Shown here: one piece after another, positions 36,623-47,410 of the stretch
Numbering within the stretch: position 1 is the first letter of the stretch
How the letters are laid out: each line of letters begins with the position of its first letter
Source: Bradyrhizobium sediminis
GTDB lineage: Bacteria; Pseudomonadota; Alphaproteobacteria; Rhizobiales; Xanthobacteraceae
Length of the DNA: 64,000 nucleotides
Direction of reading: 5' to 3'
Assembly (NCBI RefSeq): GCF_018736085.1
Contig: NZ_CP076134.1
Location: 4,598,501 to 4,662,500, forward strand
The notes under the pieces: model-generated
Told to the model about the DNA's origin: nothing
The model's database searches: none
The model's input: the letters and a program-made list of their open reading frames with translations, nothing else
Translations under genes and position numbers: made by a program

Positions 36623-37086
36623 CAGCCCGCCTGCCCCGCCGCAGAGTCGCGCCGACGCACGATGATCGGCGACATCCATTCGCACAATTGCAACCCGGCC
36701 GCGTTGCGCGCCACGGCCTTGAACGTCACGATGCCGGTCTCTGGCCGGCTGCGGGATACCCTCGCCTCCGCGACCTCGACATCCAGCGTGATGTCGTCGC
36801 CCGGCCGGAGCGGCGCCAGCCAGCGCAGTTCATTGACGCCTGGCGAGCCCAGCGACGCGGTGCGGCCGATGAAGCCGTCGAACATCATGCGCATGGTGAT
36901 CGAGCACAGGTGCCAGCCCGAGGCCGAGAGCCCCTTCAGCATCGAGCGCGAGGCGGCCTCTTCGTCCAGGTGCATGGGTTGCGGGTCGAATTCCGCGGCA
37001 AAGGCAAGGACCTCCTCACGCGTAACGCGGCGCGGGCCGAATGTCCCGAAATGGCCGGGCGGAAAATCTTCGAAGCTGAGTGTCAT
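36622..37086 (-). CDS. MaoC-like dehydratase domain protein 2
   Basis: A 154-residue hot-dog protein with FAAEFDPQPMHLDEEAASRS and GLSASGWHLCSI, matching the partner gene closely. Starts at MTLSFEDFPPGHFG. The two tandem genes probably arose by duplication and act on 2-enoyl-CoA or related hydroxyacyl-CoA substrates. The frame upstream of this ATG is not coding. Confidence 0.87.
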   Translation of the reverse strand: MTLSFEDFPPGHFGTFGPRRVTREEVLAFAAEFDPQPMHLDEEAASRSMLKGLSASGWHLCSITMRMMFDGFIGRTASLGSPGVNELRWLAPLRPGDDITLDVEVAEARVSRSRPETGIVTFKAVARNAAGLQLCEWMSPIIVRRRDSAAGQAG

Positions 37087-37288
37087 GATGGGGGATTGCT
37101 GTGAGGGAAGCCTGATTGTGGCCGTTATTTGCGGCAATCTCAACCCGCCCGCCCGCATGGCTCGTGTTCTGCGGGCGAAGGCCGTACTTCGCTGCTGGTC
37201 CCTGATCTTGCCCCTGGCAACATTCGGGGCTAGCCCTATGCGGCAGGTTTGGACGTAGCTCATACTCGACGCGCCGGGAGAACGACCG

Positions 37289-37582
37289 ATGTTTGAATTT
37301 CGGGATCTGTTTCAGTGGGACCGCTTCATCACGCCCACGATCATCAAGACCTTTTACTGGCTGGTGATCGGCTTGATTGCGCTGTTCGGCATCTCCGGCA
37401 TTTTCTCAGGCCTGGCCGCGATGGCGATCAGCCCGTTCGGCGGATTCATCGTGCTGTTGTCCTCGATCGCCAGCGTCATCGTCGGGGTGATCTTTTCGCG
37501 CATCGCCGCGGAATTCATCCTGATCGTATTCCGCATCAACGAGCACCTCGGCGCGATCCGCGACCAGGGCCAGATGCATTAG
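37289..37582 (+). CDS. DUF4282 membrane protein
   Basis: A 97-residue protein with MFEFRDLFQWDRFITPTIIK, the DUF4282 start, two membrane helices (FYWLVIGLIALFGISGIFSG and FIVLLSSIASVIVGVIFSR) and a cytoplasmic tail FRINEHLGAIRD. The function of the family is not known. Confidence 0.87.
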   Translation: MFEFRDLFQWDRFITPTIIKTFYWLVIGLIALFGISGIFSGLAAMAISPFGGFIVLLSSIASVIVGVIFSRIAAEFILIVFRINEHLGAIRDQGQMH

Positions 37583-37593
37583 GGCCCGCTTCC

Positions 37594-37673
37594 CGTCATT
37601 GCGAGCGAAGCGAAGCAATCCATAGCGCCGCAAAAAGAATGATTGCTTCGTCGCTTTGCTCCTCGCAATGACG
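37594..37673. repeat. Family A palindromic repeat (CGTCATTGCGAG)
   Basis: Starts CGTCATTGCGAGCGAAGCGA and ends CTCCTCGCAATGACG. It sits between two convergent genes (DUF4282 and ychF) and may serve as a shared transcription end. Confidence 0.85.
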
Positions 37674-37710
37674 GCGGTTGACAGCCCGGTTGATCTCCCG
37701 AATTCGAGGA

Positions 37711-38808
37711 TCAGGTATTAAACCGGAAATGCATGACGTCGCCGTCGGCGACCACGTATTCCTTGCCTTCCAGCCGCAACTTGCCGGCGTCGCGCGCGCC
37801 GGCCTCACCGCCATACGTCACATAGTCGGTATAGGCGATGGTTTCGGCGCGAATGAAACCCTTTTCGAAGTCGGTATGAATGACGGCGGCCGCGGCGGGC
37901 GCCTTGGTGCCGCGGCGGATGGTCCAGGCCCGGGTCTCCTTCGGGCCCACGGTGAAATAGGTGATGAGGTCGAGCAACTGGTAGCCGGCGCGGATCAGCC
38001 GGTCGAGACCGGCTTCCTCCAGGCCAAGCGTTTCCAGAAACTCCGCGCGTTCCTCACGCGACAGCGTCGCAATTTCCGATTCGATCTTGGCAGAGATGGT
38101 GACGGCGACGGCGCCTTCCTTCTTGGCGTGTTCGGCAACGGCTTGCGAAAACTTGTTGCCCTTGGCCGCGGAGCCTTCCTCGACGTTGCAGACGTAGAGC
38201 ACCGGCTTTGAAGTCAGCAATCCCAGCATGCCGAAGGCACGCTCTTCCTCCGGCTTGCGCTCGAGAAACCGCGCCGGCTTGCCTTCGCGCAGCAGCACCA
38301 GCGCGCGGTTGACGAGATCGAGCTGTTCCTTGGCATCCTTGTCGTTGCCCTTGGCCTTCTTGGTGAGGTTGTCGACCCGCTTTTCCAGGCTGTCGAGGTC
38401 GGCGAGCATCAATTCGGTCTCGATGGTCTCGATGTCAGCCAATGGCGCGATCTTGCCTTCGACATGGGTAATGTCGGAATCCTCGAAACAGCGCACCACA
38501 TGCGCGACCGCGTCGACCTCGCGGATGGTGGCGAGAAACTGGTTGCCGAGGCCCTCGCCCTTCGACGCGCCGCGCACCAAACCCGCAATATCGACAAACG
38601 TCAGTCGGGTCGGAATGATCTGCGCCGACTTGCCGGCCTCGGCCAGCTTGTCGAGCCTGGGATCGGGCACCGCGACCTCGCCGACATTCGGCTCGATGGT
38701 GCAGAACGGATAGTTCGCCGCCTGCGCCGCCGCCGTCTCCGTCAGCGCGTTGAACAGCGTCGATTTGCCGACATTGGGCAAGCCGACGATACCGCATTTG
38801 AATCCCAT
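37711..38808 (-). CDS. ychF: Redox-regulated ATPase YchF
   Basis: A 365-residue Obg-related P-loop ATPase. G1 is [13 protein letters not shown]3 is [17 protein letters not shown] and the altered G4 site is NVEE (CNVEEGSA), which gives ATP in place of GTP specificity. A C-terminal TGS domain follows ([19 protein letters not shown]). It binds ribosomes and affects stress response. Start at [12 protein letters not shown]; the ATG nine codons upstream is less likely. It is downstream of pth and rplY. Confidence 0.96.
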   Translation of the reverse strand: MGFKCGIVGLPNVGKSTLFNALTETAAAQAANYPFCTIEPNVGEVAVPDPRLDKLAEAGKSAQIIPTRLTFVDIAGLVRGASKGEGLGNQFLATIREVDAVAHVVRCFEDSDITHVEGKIAPLADIETIETELMLADLDSLEKRVDNLTKKAKGNDKDAKEQLDLVNRALVLLREGKPARFLERKPEEERAFGMLGLLTSKPVLYVCNVEEGSAAKGNKFSQAVAEHAKKEGAVAVTISAKIESEIATLSREERAEFLETLGLEEAGLDRLIRAGYQLLDLITYFTVGPKETRAWTIRRGTKAPAAAAVIHTDFEKGFIRAETIAYTDYVTYGGEAGARDAGKLRLEGKEYVVADGDVMHFRFNT

Positions 38809-38860
38809 AGTAGCGTCCGATCTTTCGCGCGACATCCGCAGCGAGTGAATGATTTGAGGC

Positions 38861-38934
38861 CGTCATACGCGGGCTTGACCCGCGTATCTATCTTCTTTGA
38901 AAGATGGATCGCCGGATCAGGTCCGGCGATGACG
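38861..38934. repeat. Family B-like palindromic repeat
   Basis: Starts CGTCATACGCGGGCTTGACC and ends GATCAGGTCCGGCGATGACG. It lies in the 130-base gap between pth and ychF. Left and right arms are not exact complements, and the right arm matches the copy at 40488. Confidence 0.7.
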
Positions 38935-38938
38935 AGCG

Positions 38939-39541
38939 TTACTTTTCGCCTTCTCCCTTGTCGAAAAATCCCTTGGCCTGCAGCGCCAGATGCACCCGGT
39001 TCTGGAACGTCGAGTCCTTTTCGGTCGCGAGCAGTCCGGCGTTGTCGGCAATCGCCTGGCAGAGCGCCTCGACCCAGGGACGGTCGCTCTTGGCGAAATC
39101 CGACAGCACGTGGCCGTGCACCAGTTCCTTGATGCCGGGGTGGCCGATCCCCAGCCGCACGCGGCGATAGTCGTTGCCGATATGCGAGGAGATCGAACGC
39201 AGGCCGTTATGGCCGGCAATGCCGCCGCCGACCTTGACGCGCACCTTGCCCGGCGGCAGCTCGAGCTCATCCTGGAACACGATGATCTCGCCGGCCGCGA
39301 TCTTGAAGAAATTCGCAGCCTCCTGAACCGCCCGTCCTGACTCGTTCATGAAGGTCGCGGGCTTGAGCAGAACGACGCGTTCGCGATCGAGCGTGCCTTC
39401 TGCGGTCTCGCCCTGAAAACGGCGGCGCCATGGTGCGAAACCATGACGCCGCGCGATTTCATCGACGACTGCGAAGCCGATGTTGTGCCGGTTATGCGCG
39501 TATTTCGCGCCGGGATTGCCGAGCCCAACAAACAGTCGCAT
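38939..39541 (-). CDS. pth: Peptidyl-tRNA hydrolase
   Basis: A 200-residue Pth that frees tRNA from stalled peptidyl-tRNA. Catalytic His in [11 protein letters not shown], with [10 protein letters not shown] at the start, [10 protein letters not shown] and [14 protein letters not shown] following. The C-terminus is slightly longer than in E. coli (194) because of the tail [10 protein letters not shown]. It starts 21 bases after rplY, a common linkage. Confidence 0.96.
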   Translation of the reverse strand: MRLFVGLGNPGAKYAHNRHNIGFAVVDEIARRHGFAPWRRRFQGETAEGTLDRERVVLLKPATFMNESGRAVQEAANFFKIAAGEIIVFQDELELPPGKVRVKVGGGIAGHNGLRSISSHIGNDYRRVRLGIGHPGIKELVHGHVLSDFAKSDRPWVEALCQAIADNAGLLATEKDSTFQNRVHLALQAKGFFDKGEGEK

Positions 39542-39562
39542 GACGCGGCATCCCGCGTCCGG

Positions 39563-40309
39563 TTACTTCTTCTTGTCGCCGCCGCCAGCAGGCGCCTTCG
39601 CGCCGGCCGCCGGAGCCTTGGCACCTGCCGCGGGAGCGGCACCCGCCGCCGGAGCAGCGGCAGCGCCGGCCGCCGGAGCGGCACCGGGGGCGGCCGCAGC
39701 CGGACCGGCCGCAGCGGCAGCCGCTGCCTTGAGTTCTTCGGCGTAGCCGGACGGCGGCACGATGGTCACCAGCGTCACGTCCTCGCGCGACAGCGACTTC
39801 ACGCCGGTCGGCAGCTTGACGTCGGACAGATGCAGCGAGTGGCTGATTTCCAGCTTGCTGACATCGGCTTCGATGTATTGCGGGATGTTATCGACCGAGC
39901 ATTCCAGGTCGATGGAGTGGGTGACGATATTGACGGTGCCGCCGCGCTTCACGCCCGGCGCCGTTTCGGCGTTCTGGATGTGCAGGGGAACGCTGACGCG
40001 GATGGTGGCGCCTTCGCCGAGCCGCATGAAATCGACATGGATCGGAAAATCGCGCACCGGATCGAGATGGAAGTCGCGCGGAATCACGCGGTGCTTCTTG
40101 CCCTCGAGGTCGATGTCGTAAATCGTGGTGAGGAACCTGCCGGCCAGGATACGCTGGCGCAGTTCGGCGTCTTCGACCGAAATGGTCACGGGGGGCTGGT
40201 TGTTGCCATAGATCACTCCGGGCACTCTCCCGGCGCGACGCTCTGCCCGTGCGGCCCCCTTGCCGCCTGCCGGACGCGTGGTCGCCTTCAATTCCTTGAC
40301 GGTCGCCAT
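39563..40309 (-). CDS. rplY: 50S ribosomal protein L25/Ctc with Ala-rich tail
   Basis: A 248-residue long-form L25 (TL5/Ctc type) that binds 5S rRNA. The N-terminal domain (RRAGRVPGVIYGN, HVDFMR) and the beta domain (VPLHIQNAETAPGVKRGGTV) are complete. From about residue 193 the tail is an Ala/Pro/Gly repeat (AAPAAGA and GAKAPAA units) ending GGGDKKK. The tail is longer and more repetitive than usual. First gene of rplY-pth-ychF. Confidence 0.95.
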   Translation of the reverse strand: MATVKELKATTRPAGGKGAARAERRAGRVPGVIYGNNQPPVTISVEDAELRQRILAGRFLTTIYDIDLEGKKHRVIPRDFHLDPVRDFPIHVDFMRLGEGATIRVSVPLHIQNAETAPGVKRGGTVNIVTHSIDLECSVDNIPQYIEADVSKLEISHSLHLSDVKLPTGVKSLSREDVTLVTIVPPSGYAEELKAAAAAAAGPAAAAPGAAPAAGAAAAPAAGAAPAAGAKAPAAGAKAPAGGGDKKK

Positions 40310-40487
40310 TTGGTGTAAGTCCTTGTTTTATAAAAAGTTAAAGGCCGCATCGCGGCCCGGTTGCCGCCGCAGCAAGCCTCCAGGGGTGCGGGGGCTGCGG
40401 ACGTGGCGGCGTTCTAGCCCCAAAGGGGCGAAATGACAAGGAAATGCGGGGATTTTTCTGCCGGTTTTGGGGGCCAGCCCGCAAATT

Positions 40488-40563
40488 CGTCATTGCCGGG
40501 CTCGACCCGGCAATCCATCCCTCACGAAGATTGATGGATGCCCGGATCAGGTCCGGGCATGAC
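40488..40563. repeat. Family B-like palindromic repeat
   Basis: Starts CGTCATTGCCGGGCTCGACC and ends GGTCCGGGCATGAC. Inner arms are ATCCATCC and TGGATGCCCG. It lies between the ubiK-like gene and the rplY promoter side. Confidence 0.75.
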
Positions 40564-40582
40564 ACCGAATACAGAGAAACGC

Positions 40583-40876
40583 CTACCCGTCCGTCTTCAG
40601 GCTGCCGACATCCGGCGCCGAGTGGGAGACGCCGAGCTTGGCTTCCAACACGGCGATGCGGGCTTTCAGGGTCTCGTTTTCCTCGCGTGCCAGCCGCGCC
40701 ATGTCCTTGACCGCCTCGAACTCCTCGCGCTTGACGATGTCGAGGTCGCGCAGGATTTTTTCGGCCTGATTGCGGACCACGGTGTCGACCTCGCGCTTGA
40801 CGCCCTGGGCGGCGCCGGCAGCGTCGTTCATCAGACGCCCGATCTCGTCGAAGAACCGATTGCTGGTCTGGGTCAT
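40583..40876 (-). CDS. UbiK-like accessory factor (BMFP family, YqiC)
   Basis: A 97-residue coiled-coil protein: MTQTSNRFFDEIGRLMNDAA, KREVDTVVRNQAEKILRDL, then EEFEAVKDMARLAREENETL and a leucine-zipper-like end (LKARIAVLEAKLG). YqiC/UbiK proteins help ubiquinone biosynthesis and form trimers. Start ATG at 40876. It stands alone, which is usual in alphaproteobacteria. Confidence 0.85.
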   Translation of the reverse strand: MTQTSNRFFDEIGRLMNDAAGAAQGVKREVDTVVRNQAEKILRDLDIVKREEFEAVKDMARLAREENETLKARIAVLEAKLGVSHSAPDVGSLKTDG

Positions 40877-41086
40877 CTCAAAATTCTCCGGTCGGCTGCA
40901 AAGGATAAGGTCGAACCTGACAATGGCGATCCCGAGGGCGCGGTTCAAGGCCGGCATGGCTCTCCGAGGCCAAGTCCTAAGGCCAAGTCCCGAGGCAAGT
41001 CGCCTTGTCATGATCCGGTTTCCTTGCAATCGTATCGCATTGCCGGAACAACAAAACCGCCAGCCGGAAACGAGAAGAAACGGCCC

Positions 41087-41821
41087 ATGATCGACCAGCA
41101 GATCGAGATTCCGACCAAAGACGGCCACACCACCACTTTCATCAGTCATCCCGAACGCGGCGGCCCGTTTCCCGTCATCATCTTCTATATGGACGCGCCG
41201 GCGATCCGCGAGGAACTGCGCGACATGGCGCGCCGGCTGGCCACGTCGGGTTATTACGTGATGCTGCCGAACCTGTATTACCGCTCCGGCGTCATGGAAA
41301 TTGGGCCGATACCGCCGGACCCCGACGCGCCCGAGCGCAAGCGCATGTTCGGGTTCATGAACTCGATCAACATTCCCCTGGTCATGGAAGATACCACCGC
41401 GCTGCTCGCCTATGCCGACAAGCAGCCGGCCGCGAACGCGAAAATCGTCGGCACCGTCGGCTACTGCATGAGCGGCCGCTATTCCATCAACGCAGCGACG
41501 CATTTCCCCGACCGGGTCAAGGCGGCGGCCTCGATCTACGGAACGCATCTGGCCACCGACCAGCCCGACAGCCCACATCTCGCCGCCAGCAAGACCAGGG
41601 CCGAGCTTTATTTCGGCTGCGCCGAAACCGACATCTACGCGCCGCAGGAGATCATCGACAAGGTCTCAGCATCGATGAAGGGCGCCAATGCCGAGGTCGA
41701 AATCTATCCCGGCACCCATCATGGTTTCGCGTTTCCGAAGCGGCCGGTCTATAATCGCGACGCGGCCGAACGGCACTGGGAACGGCTGCTGGCGCTCTAT
41801 CGCCGCAACCTCTCAAAGTAA
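41087..41821 (+). CDS. Dienelactone hydrolase family protein
   Basis: A 244-residue alpha/beta hydrolase with a nucleophile elbow GYCMSGR (Cys, as in dienelactone hydrolases), the acid near FGCAETDIYAP and the His in PGTHHGFAF. It probably hydrolyses lactones or esters; no chlorocatechol genes are nearby. Start at MIDQQIEIPTKDG. Confidence 0.92.
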   Translation: MIDQQIEIPTKDGHTTTFISHPERGGPFPVIIFYMDAPAIREELRDMARRLATSGYYVMLPNLYYRSGVMEIGPIPPDPDAPERKRMFGFMNSINIPLVMEDTTALLAYADKQPAANAKIVGTVGYCMSGRYSINAATHFPDRVKAAASIYGTHLATDQPDSPHLAASKTRAELYFGCAETDIYAPQEIIDKVSASMKGANAEVEIYPGTHHGFAFPKRPVYNRDAAERHWERLLALYRRNLSK

Positions 41822-41833
41822 GCCGCAGGCGCA

Positions 41834-42688
41834 ATGCCCCTTCTCACCATCGCATTCCCGGTGTTCGATCCGATCGCCATCGCGATCGGGCCGATCGCGA
41901 TCCGCTGGTATGCGCTGGCCTATATCGGCGGCATCGTGCTGGGCTGGCTCTACGCGCGCGCGCTGATCAAGGACGAGAAATTGTGGGGCGGGCCGGCGCC
42001 GATCACGCTGCCGCAGATGGACGATTTCATCCTCTGGGTCACGGTCGGCATCATCGTCGGCGGCCGCACCGGCTACGTGCTGTTCTACAACCTGCCGTTC
42101 TTCATCCAGCATCCGGCCGAGATCTTCGAATTGTGGAAGGGCGGCATGTCGTTCCACGGCGGCTTCCTCGGCTGCGTCGCCGCGGTGATGCTGTTCTGCC
42201 GCAGGAACGGCCTTCCGATCCTGTCACTCGGCGACATTACCACCGCGGTCGGGCCAATCGGCCTGTTTCTCGGCCGGCTCGCCAATTTCATCAACAGCGA
42301 GCTGTGGGGCCGGCCGGCGGACGCCAGCGTGCCCTGGGCGATGGTGTTTCCCAATGGCGGACCGCTGCCGCGCCATCCCAGCCAGCTTTACGAGGCCGGG
42401 CTCGAGGGTATCGTGCTGTTTACGGTGCTGGCGGTGATGATTCGCTTCGGCGCCCTGAAGCGTCCGGGGCTGATCCTCGGCAGCTTCATTGCGATTTACG
42501 CCTTTGCCCGCATCACCGGCGAGTTTTTCCGCGAACCCGACCCGCAGCTCGGATTTTTGTGGGGCGGGCTGACCATGGGTATGCTGCTGTCGGTGCCGAT
42601 GATCATTGCCGGAGCGATCCTGATTGTGGTGGCATGGCGCCGTACGCCGCCGGTTCAAGCGTTGAAATCCAACCAGGCAACACCGTGA
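41834..42688 (+). CDS. lgt: Prolipoprotein diacylglyceryl transferase
   Basis: A 284-residue inner-membrane enzyme that adds diacylglycerol to lipobox Cys. Conserved blocks are [39 protein letters not shown] (Lgt signature) and RHPSQLYEA. Seven membrane helices. It overlaps the next gene by four bases (GTGA) and is the first gene of a likely operon with the methyltransferase and pgeF genes. Confidence 0.96.
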   Translation: MPLLTIAFPVFDPIAIAIGPIAIRWYALAYIGGIVLGWLYARALIKDEKLWGGPAPITLPQMDDFILWVTVGIIVGGRTGYVLFYNLPFFIQHPAEIFELWKGGMSFHGGFLGCVAAVMLFCRRNGLPILSLGDITTAVGPIGLFLGRLANFINSELWGRPADASVPWAMVFPNGGPLPRHPSQLYEAGLEGIVLFTVLAVMIRFGALKRPGLILGSFIAIYAFARITGEFFREPDPQLGFLWGGLTMGMLLSVPMIIAGAILIVVAWRRTPPVQALKSNQATP

Positions 42689-43821
42689 CCGAATATTCGC
42701 CGCTGCAGTCCGAGATCAGGAAGCTGATCAAGTCGTCGGGGCCGATGCCGGTCTGGCGCTACATGGAACTGTGCCTGACGCATCCCAAGCACGGCTACTA
42801 TGTTTCGCGCGATCCGCTCGGCCGCGAGGGCGATTTCACCACCGCCCCCGAGGTAAGCCAGATGTTCGGCGAACTGCTCGGGCTGTGGGCGGCTTCGGTG
42901 TGGAAGGCGATCGGGTCGCCGCCGCTGCTGCGGCTGATCGAACTCGGGCCCGGCCGCGGCACCATGATGGCGGATGCGCTGCGCGCGCTGCGGGTGCTGC
43001 CGCCGCTCTATCAGTCGCTCAGCATCCATCTGGTCGAAATCAATCCGGTGCTGCGCGACAAGCAGAAGTCGACGCTGTCGGGCGTGCGCAACATCGCCTG
43101 GCACGAGAGCATCGACGAGGTGCCCGAAGGGCCCGCGGTGATCTTCGCCAACGAATATTTCGACGTGCTGCCGATCCACCAGATGGTGAAGCGCGAGACC
43201 GGCTGGCACGAGCGCACCGTCGAAATCGACGACACCGGCAAACTGGAATTCGGCGCCGCGCCCGAGCCGATGCCGCACTTCGAGGTCCTGCTGCCGCCGC
43301 TGGTGCGCGCCGCGCCGGTCGGCGCGGTGTTCGAGTGGCGGCCCGACGCCGAGATCATGAAAATCGCGACGCGGATGCGCGACCAGGGCGGCGCGGCCCT
43401 GATCATCGACTACGGTCACCTGCGCAGCGACGCCGGCGATACCTTCCAGGCCATCGCCCGCCACAGCTTCACCGACCCCTTGAAAAACCCCGGCCAGGCC
43501 GACGTCACCGCCCATGTCGATTTCCAGGCGCTGGTGCGCGCCGCCGAGGACCTCGGCGCACGCGTCCACGGCCCGGTGCCGCAGGGCGATTTCCTGAAGC
43601 GGCTCGGCATCGAAACCCGCGCGGTGACCCTGATGGCGAAGGCCAGCCATGAGGTCTCCGAGGACATCTCGGGCGCGCTGAAGCGGCTGATCGGCGGCGG
43701 CCGCGGCGGCATGGGATCGATGTTCAAGGTGCTCGCGGTATCGGAGCCCCACCTCACCGATCTGGCGGGATTCAAGGACGAGCCGGACGCCAGGCCCGAC
43801 GCCAGGGCGGCGCAGCCATGA
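42685..43821 (+). CDS. SAM-dependent methyltransferase, MidA/NDUFAF7-like
   Basis: A 378-residue protein of the MidA (DUF185) family. SAM site [14 protein letters not shown], conserved [13 protein letters not shown] and the LIIDYGHLR block. NDUFAF7 methylates an Arg of complex I, and the bacterial role is assumed to be similar. The GTG start overlaps the lgt stop, so the frame upstream is only a shadow. The end overlaps pgeF by four bases. Confidence 0.9.
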   Translation: MTEYSPLQSEIRKLIKSSGPMPVWRYMELCLTHPKHGYYVSRDPLGREGDFTTAPEVSQMFGELLGLWAASVWKAIGSPPLLRLIELGPGRGTMMADALRALRVLPPLYQSLSIHLVEINPVLRDKQKSTLSGVRNIAWHESIDEVPEGPAVIFANEYFDVLPIHQMVKRETGWHERTVEIDDTGKLEFGAAPEPMPHFEVLLPPLVRAAPVGAVFEWRPDAEIMKIATRMRDQGGAALIIDYGHLRSDAGDTFQAIARHSFTDPLKNPGQADVTAHVDFQALVRAAEDLGARVHGPVPQGDFLKRLGIETRAVTLMAKASHEVSEDISGALKRLIGGGRGGMGSMFKVLAVSEPHLTDLAGFKDEPDARPDARAAQP

Positions 43822-44588
43822 CGCTGGAATCGCCGCTGCTCGCGGCCATTCCCGGCCTGCGCCACGCCTTCTTCACCCGCGAGGGCGGGGTGTCCGGCGG
43901 CATCTACGGCAGCCTCAATGGCGGCGTCGGCTCCAACGACGATCCCGCTCACGTCGAAGAGAATCGCCGCCGGATGGCGGAACGACTGGGCGTCACGCCC
44001 GAACATTTTCTCAGCGTCTGGCAGACCCATTCGCCCGACGTCGTGGTCACGTCGGGACCGTGGCAGGGCACGACGCGGCCGCGCGCCGACGCCATCGTCA
44101 CCCGCACCGAGGGCATCGCCATCGGCGCCACCGCGGCCGACTGCGGACCGGTGTTGTTCGTCGACCCCAATGCACGCGTGATCGGTGCTGCGCATGCGGG
44201 GTGGAAGGGCGCGCTGACCGGCGTACTGGAATCCACCATCGAGGCCATGGAAAAACTCGGCGCCGAGCGCGGCCGCCTGATCGCCGCCATCGGCCCGATG
44301 ATCCGCCAGCCCTCTTACGAAGTCGGCGGCGAGTTCGTCGAGCGGTTCATCGAGGCCGACGCGGAGCACGCGCTGTTCTTCATTCCCTCGGTACGCGAGG
44401 GCCATTCGATGTTCGACCTCGCCGGCTTCATCCGGATGCGGCTCGAAAATGCCGGCGTGCCGATGATCGACGACACCGGCATCGACACCTATTCCGACGA
44501 ACGCTTCTTCAGCTACCGCCGCTCGGTGCATCGCAAGGAGCCGGACTACGGCCGGCATGTCCATTCGATCGCGCTGGAGCGGGAGTAG
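43818..44588 (+). CDS. pgeF: Peptidoglycan editing factor PgeF (YfiH/DUF152)
   Basis: A 256-residue protein. The zinc-site residues are in QTHSPDVV (His), ATAADCGPVLFVD (Cys) and AAHAGWKGALTGV (His). The family has polyphenol oxidase or purine nucleoside phosphorylase activity, and in E. coli it prevents wrong residues in peptidoglycan. It closes the lgt-methyltransferase-pgeF run. Confidence 0.93.
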   Translation: MTLESPLLAAIPGLRHAFFTREGGVSGGIYGSLNGGVGSNDDPAHVEENRRRMAERLGVTPEHFLSVWQTHSPDVVVTSGPWQGTTRPRADAIVTRTEGIAIGATAADCGPVLFVDPNARVIGAAHAGWKGALTGVLESTIEAMEKLGAERGRLIAAIGPMIRQPSYEVGGEFVERFIEADAEHALFFIPSVREGHSMFDLAGFIRMRLENAGVPMIDDTGIDTYSDERFFSYRRSVHRKEPDYGRHVHSIALERE

Positions 44589-44682
44589 CTCCCGATCGGC
44601 GCGGACGGCGGCCCGGCCTTGCGGAACCCGACCGCGCCCCTGCCCTAGACCTTAATGCGTTTTAACGATATCGCTGGGCCCA

Positions 44683-45366
44683 ATGAGGGACGCGTCAACG
44701 AACCTGTTCCGGACCGGCACGAGCGGCCGGACCGCATTGCGCGCGGCGATCGCCGCAGCGCTGCTTGCGCTTGCCTGCGGGCTCGGCGGCTGCGCCAGCA
44801 GCGGCGGCGCGGGCAGCGGCTCGTTTGCGATGGCCGGCAGCGGCCCCACCGTCGCCTTCGAATCGATCGACGGCCCTCCGCCGCAAGTGTTCGAGCGGAT
44901 GGTGAGCGTGCTCGACAGCGAATCCAAGCTGCGCAACCTTCAAGTCGTGTCCCGCGAGGGCTCGGCCGCCTACCGGGTACGCAGCTATCTCGCCGCCCAG
45001 GTCAGCCGCGGCCGCACCACCATCGCCTGGGTCTGGGACGTCTATGACCGCGACCAGCAGCGCGCGCTGCGGCTTACCGGCGAGGAACCCGCCGGCAAGG
45101 CCGGACGCGACGCCTGGGCCGCGGCCGACGACCTCCTCTTGCGGAAAATCGCCCAGGCCGGGTTGAGCGGCCTTTCCGCCATGATCAATGGAACGGCGCC
45201 GGCGGAAGCGCCGCCGCCTGCCCCTGCCCCCGCACCGGGCCGGCGCGGCCCCGCGGTGGCGAACGCGGAACTGCCCTCGCTGGTTTCGGACGGTTTTGCG
45301 GCCGGCGCCCTCGGCGGCGGCAGCGCCCTCGGCGGCGACAGCGCGCTGGGCTACAGTGCCCGTTAA
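44683..45366 (+). CDS. Putative lipoprotein, 227 aa
   Basis: An Arg-containing lead and hydrophobic helix (AAIAAALLALACGLGGCAS) end in a lipobox LGGC, so the mature protein should begin at that Cys and be lipidated by Lgt. The mature part carries a conserved-looking strand region (AFESIDGPPPQVFERMVSVL) and a Pro/Ala/Gly-rich C-terminal tail. Function unknown. The start ATG follows AATGAGGGACGC only weakly. Confidence 0.78.
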   Translation: MRDASTNLFRTGTSGRTALRAAIAAALLALACGLGGCASSGGAGSGSFAMAGSGPTVAFESIDGPPPQVFERMVSVLDSESKLRNLQVVSREGSAAYRVRSYLAAQVSRGRTTIAWVWDVYDRDQQRALRLTGEEPAGKAGRDAWAAADDLLLRKIAQAGLSGLSAMINGTAPAEAPPPAPAPAPGRRGPAVANAELPSLVSDGFAAGALGGGSALGGDSALGYSAR

Positions 45367-45528
45367 CGAAAAAGCCTCCGGGGCTGATTTTACGCAGGAA
45401 AACGTAGTTCCACGGGTTGCCAGCCGGACTGCCTCCTTGATATCACCTCGCTCGTCGAAACGCGCCGGTTCCATGGATTTTCCGAGATGCTGAACATTGT
45501 ATCCAGCAAGGCGCGGGGAGAAGCCTCG

Positions 45529-46482
<954 letters not shown>

Positions 46483-46541
46483 GACAAGCGGCGCTCTGCG
46501 CGTCATCACAAGCCAACGGCCACGCGACTCGTAATTGCTCA

Positions 46542-46661
46542 CGTCGTCCCCGCGAACGCGGGGACCCATACGCCGTGGCCTCGCGTTTTGGCACGGTGGC
46601 TGACGGCTTCTGCTCCAACAAGCGATGGTGGTTATGGGTCCCCGCGTTCGCGGGGACGACG
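46542..46661. repeat. Family D palindromic repeat (CGTCGTCCCCGCG)
   Basis: Starts CGTCGTCCCCGCGAACGCGG and ends CGCGTTCGCGGGGACGACG, with arms including GGGACCCATA and TATGGGTCCC at each side of a 70-base centre. It lies in the 422-base gap between prs and the next gene, which otherwise holds the family A copy at 46692. Confidence 0.8.
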
Positions 46662-46691
46662 AAAGTGGATTTCAATTTTCAAACAGCAAGC

Positions 46692-46777
46692 CGTCATTGC
46701 GAGCGATGCGAAGCAATCCAGCTTGCGTGCAAGGGATGAAGCTGGATTGCTTCGTCGCTTCGCTCCTCGCAATGACG
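46692..46777. repeat. Family A palindromic repeat (CGTCATTGCGAG)
   Basis: Starts CGTCATTGCGAGCGATGCGA and ends CTCCTCGCAATGACG. Fifth copy of this family in the window; inner arms GAAGCAATCCAGCTT and AGCTGGATTGCTTC pair well. Confidence 0.85.
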
Positions 46778-46904
46778 AGGCTAATTTGCCCGTCGGGTAG
46801 TCACCAGCCCGTAAAATGAAAACTTATCCGATAATCAGACCTTAACGAGAGCCCGCTTAGCTGCATCGTGTCCGCCAATGCGTTACGGCAGGGAGCGCCA
46901 AGCT

Positions 46905-47336
46905 ATGATGTCAGATCCGATCGATCGGGATTTCGCTGATGACGACCACGCCAGGGCAGAGATCAGTGCGGCGGTGAAGTATCTGCTCAAGGATACAACC
47001 GGCGGCGCGCGCGGCGATATCGTCCGGGAGATCATCGAAACCATTCGCGCCGTCGCGAACGGGCCGCTGCTGCCTCAACCGCAGAATCCACCGGTGGTTC
47101 GCGCGGTGAAGCAGCCCGCCATGAGCGGGGTGACCTACAAGGCCTATGTGATCGACGCGTTCCGGCGCGACACCGACCGATGGCGCTCGACCATCCGCCG
47201 GCTGGACGGCAAGAAAATCCGGGTCGCCATCCCGCCCTCGGTGGTCGACGAAGCCACCACCTCGGCCGATGCGCTCACCGCCGAGAAGGCGGTCGAGCTC
47301 GCCAGAAAAGCCATCGACGCCGGTGGGCTGATTTAA
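46905..47336 (+). CDS. Hypothetical protein, 143 aa
   Basis: Start at MMSDPIDRDFADDDHARAEI; an ATG nine codons upstream (46878) is possible. The N-terminal half is helical (EISAAVKYLLKDTTG) and the C-terminal half holds YVIDAFRRDTDRWRSTIRRL and a short strand KIRVAIPPSVV. No family recognised. First gene of the accessory region after prs. Confidence 0.7.
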   Translation: MMSDPIDRDFADDDHARAEISAAVKYLLKDTTGGARGDIVREIIETIRAVANGPLLPQPQNPPVVRAVKQPAMSGVTYKAYVIDAFRRDTDRWRSTIRRLDGKKIRVAIPPSVVDEATTSADALTAEKAVELARKAIDAGGLI

Positions 47337-47357
47337 GCCGAAAACAGCAAAGCCGGT

Positions 47358-47377
47358 GATTTGCCCCCCGGCAAATC
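47358..47377. terminator. Hairpin between convergent genes
   Basis: Perfect 8-bp stem GATTTGCC (47358-47365) and GGCAAATC (47370-47377) with a CCCC loop. It lies between the 143-residue gene and the antitoxin gene on the opposite strand. It could end transcription from both sides. The same hairpin type is a common dispersed repeat in related genomes, so terminator function is not certain. Confidence 0.4.
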
Positions 47378-47410
47378 AGCCGACGGCTGACGTCCAGTAA
47401 ATCCCTGCTT

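Noticed and set aside
46542..46661. GC-rich palindromes CCCCGCGAACGCGGGG resembling a type I CRISPR repeat
   Set aside because: There are only two, in inverted orientation, without regular spacers; this is a single palindromic element.
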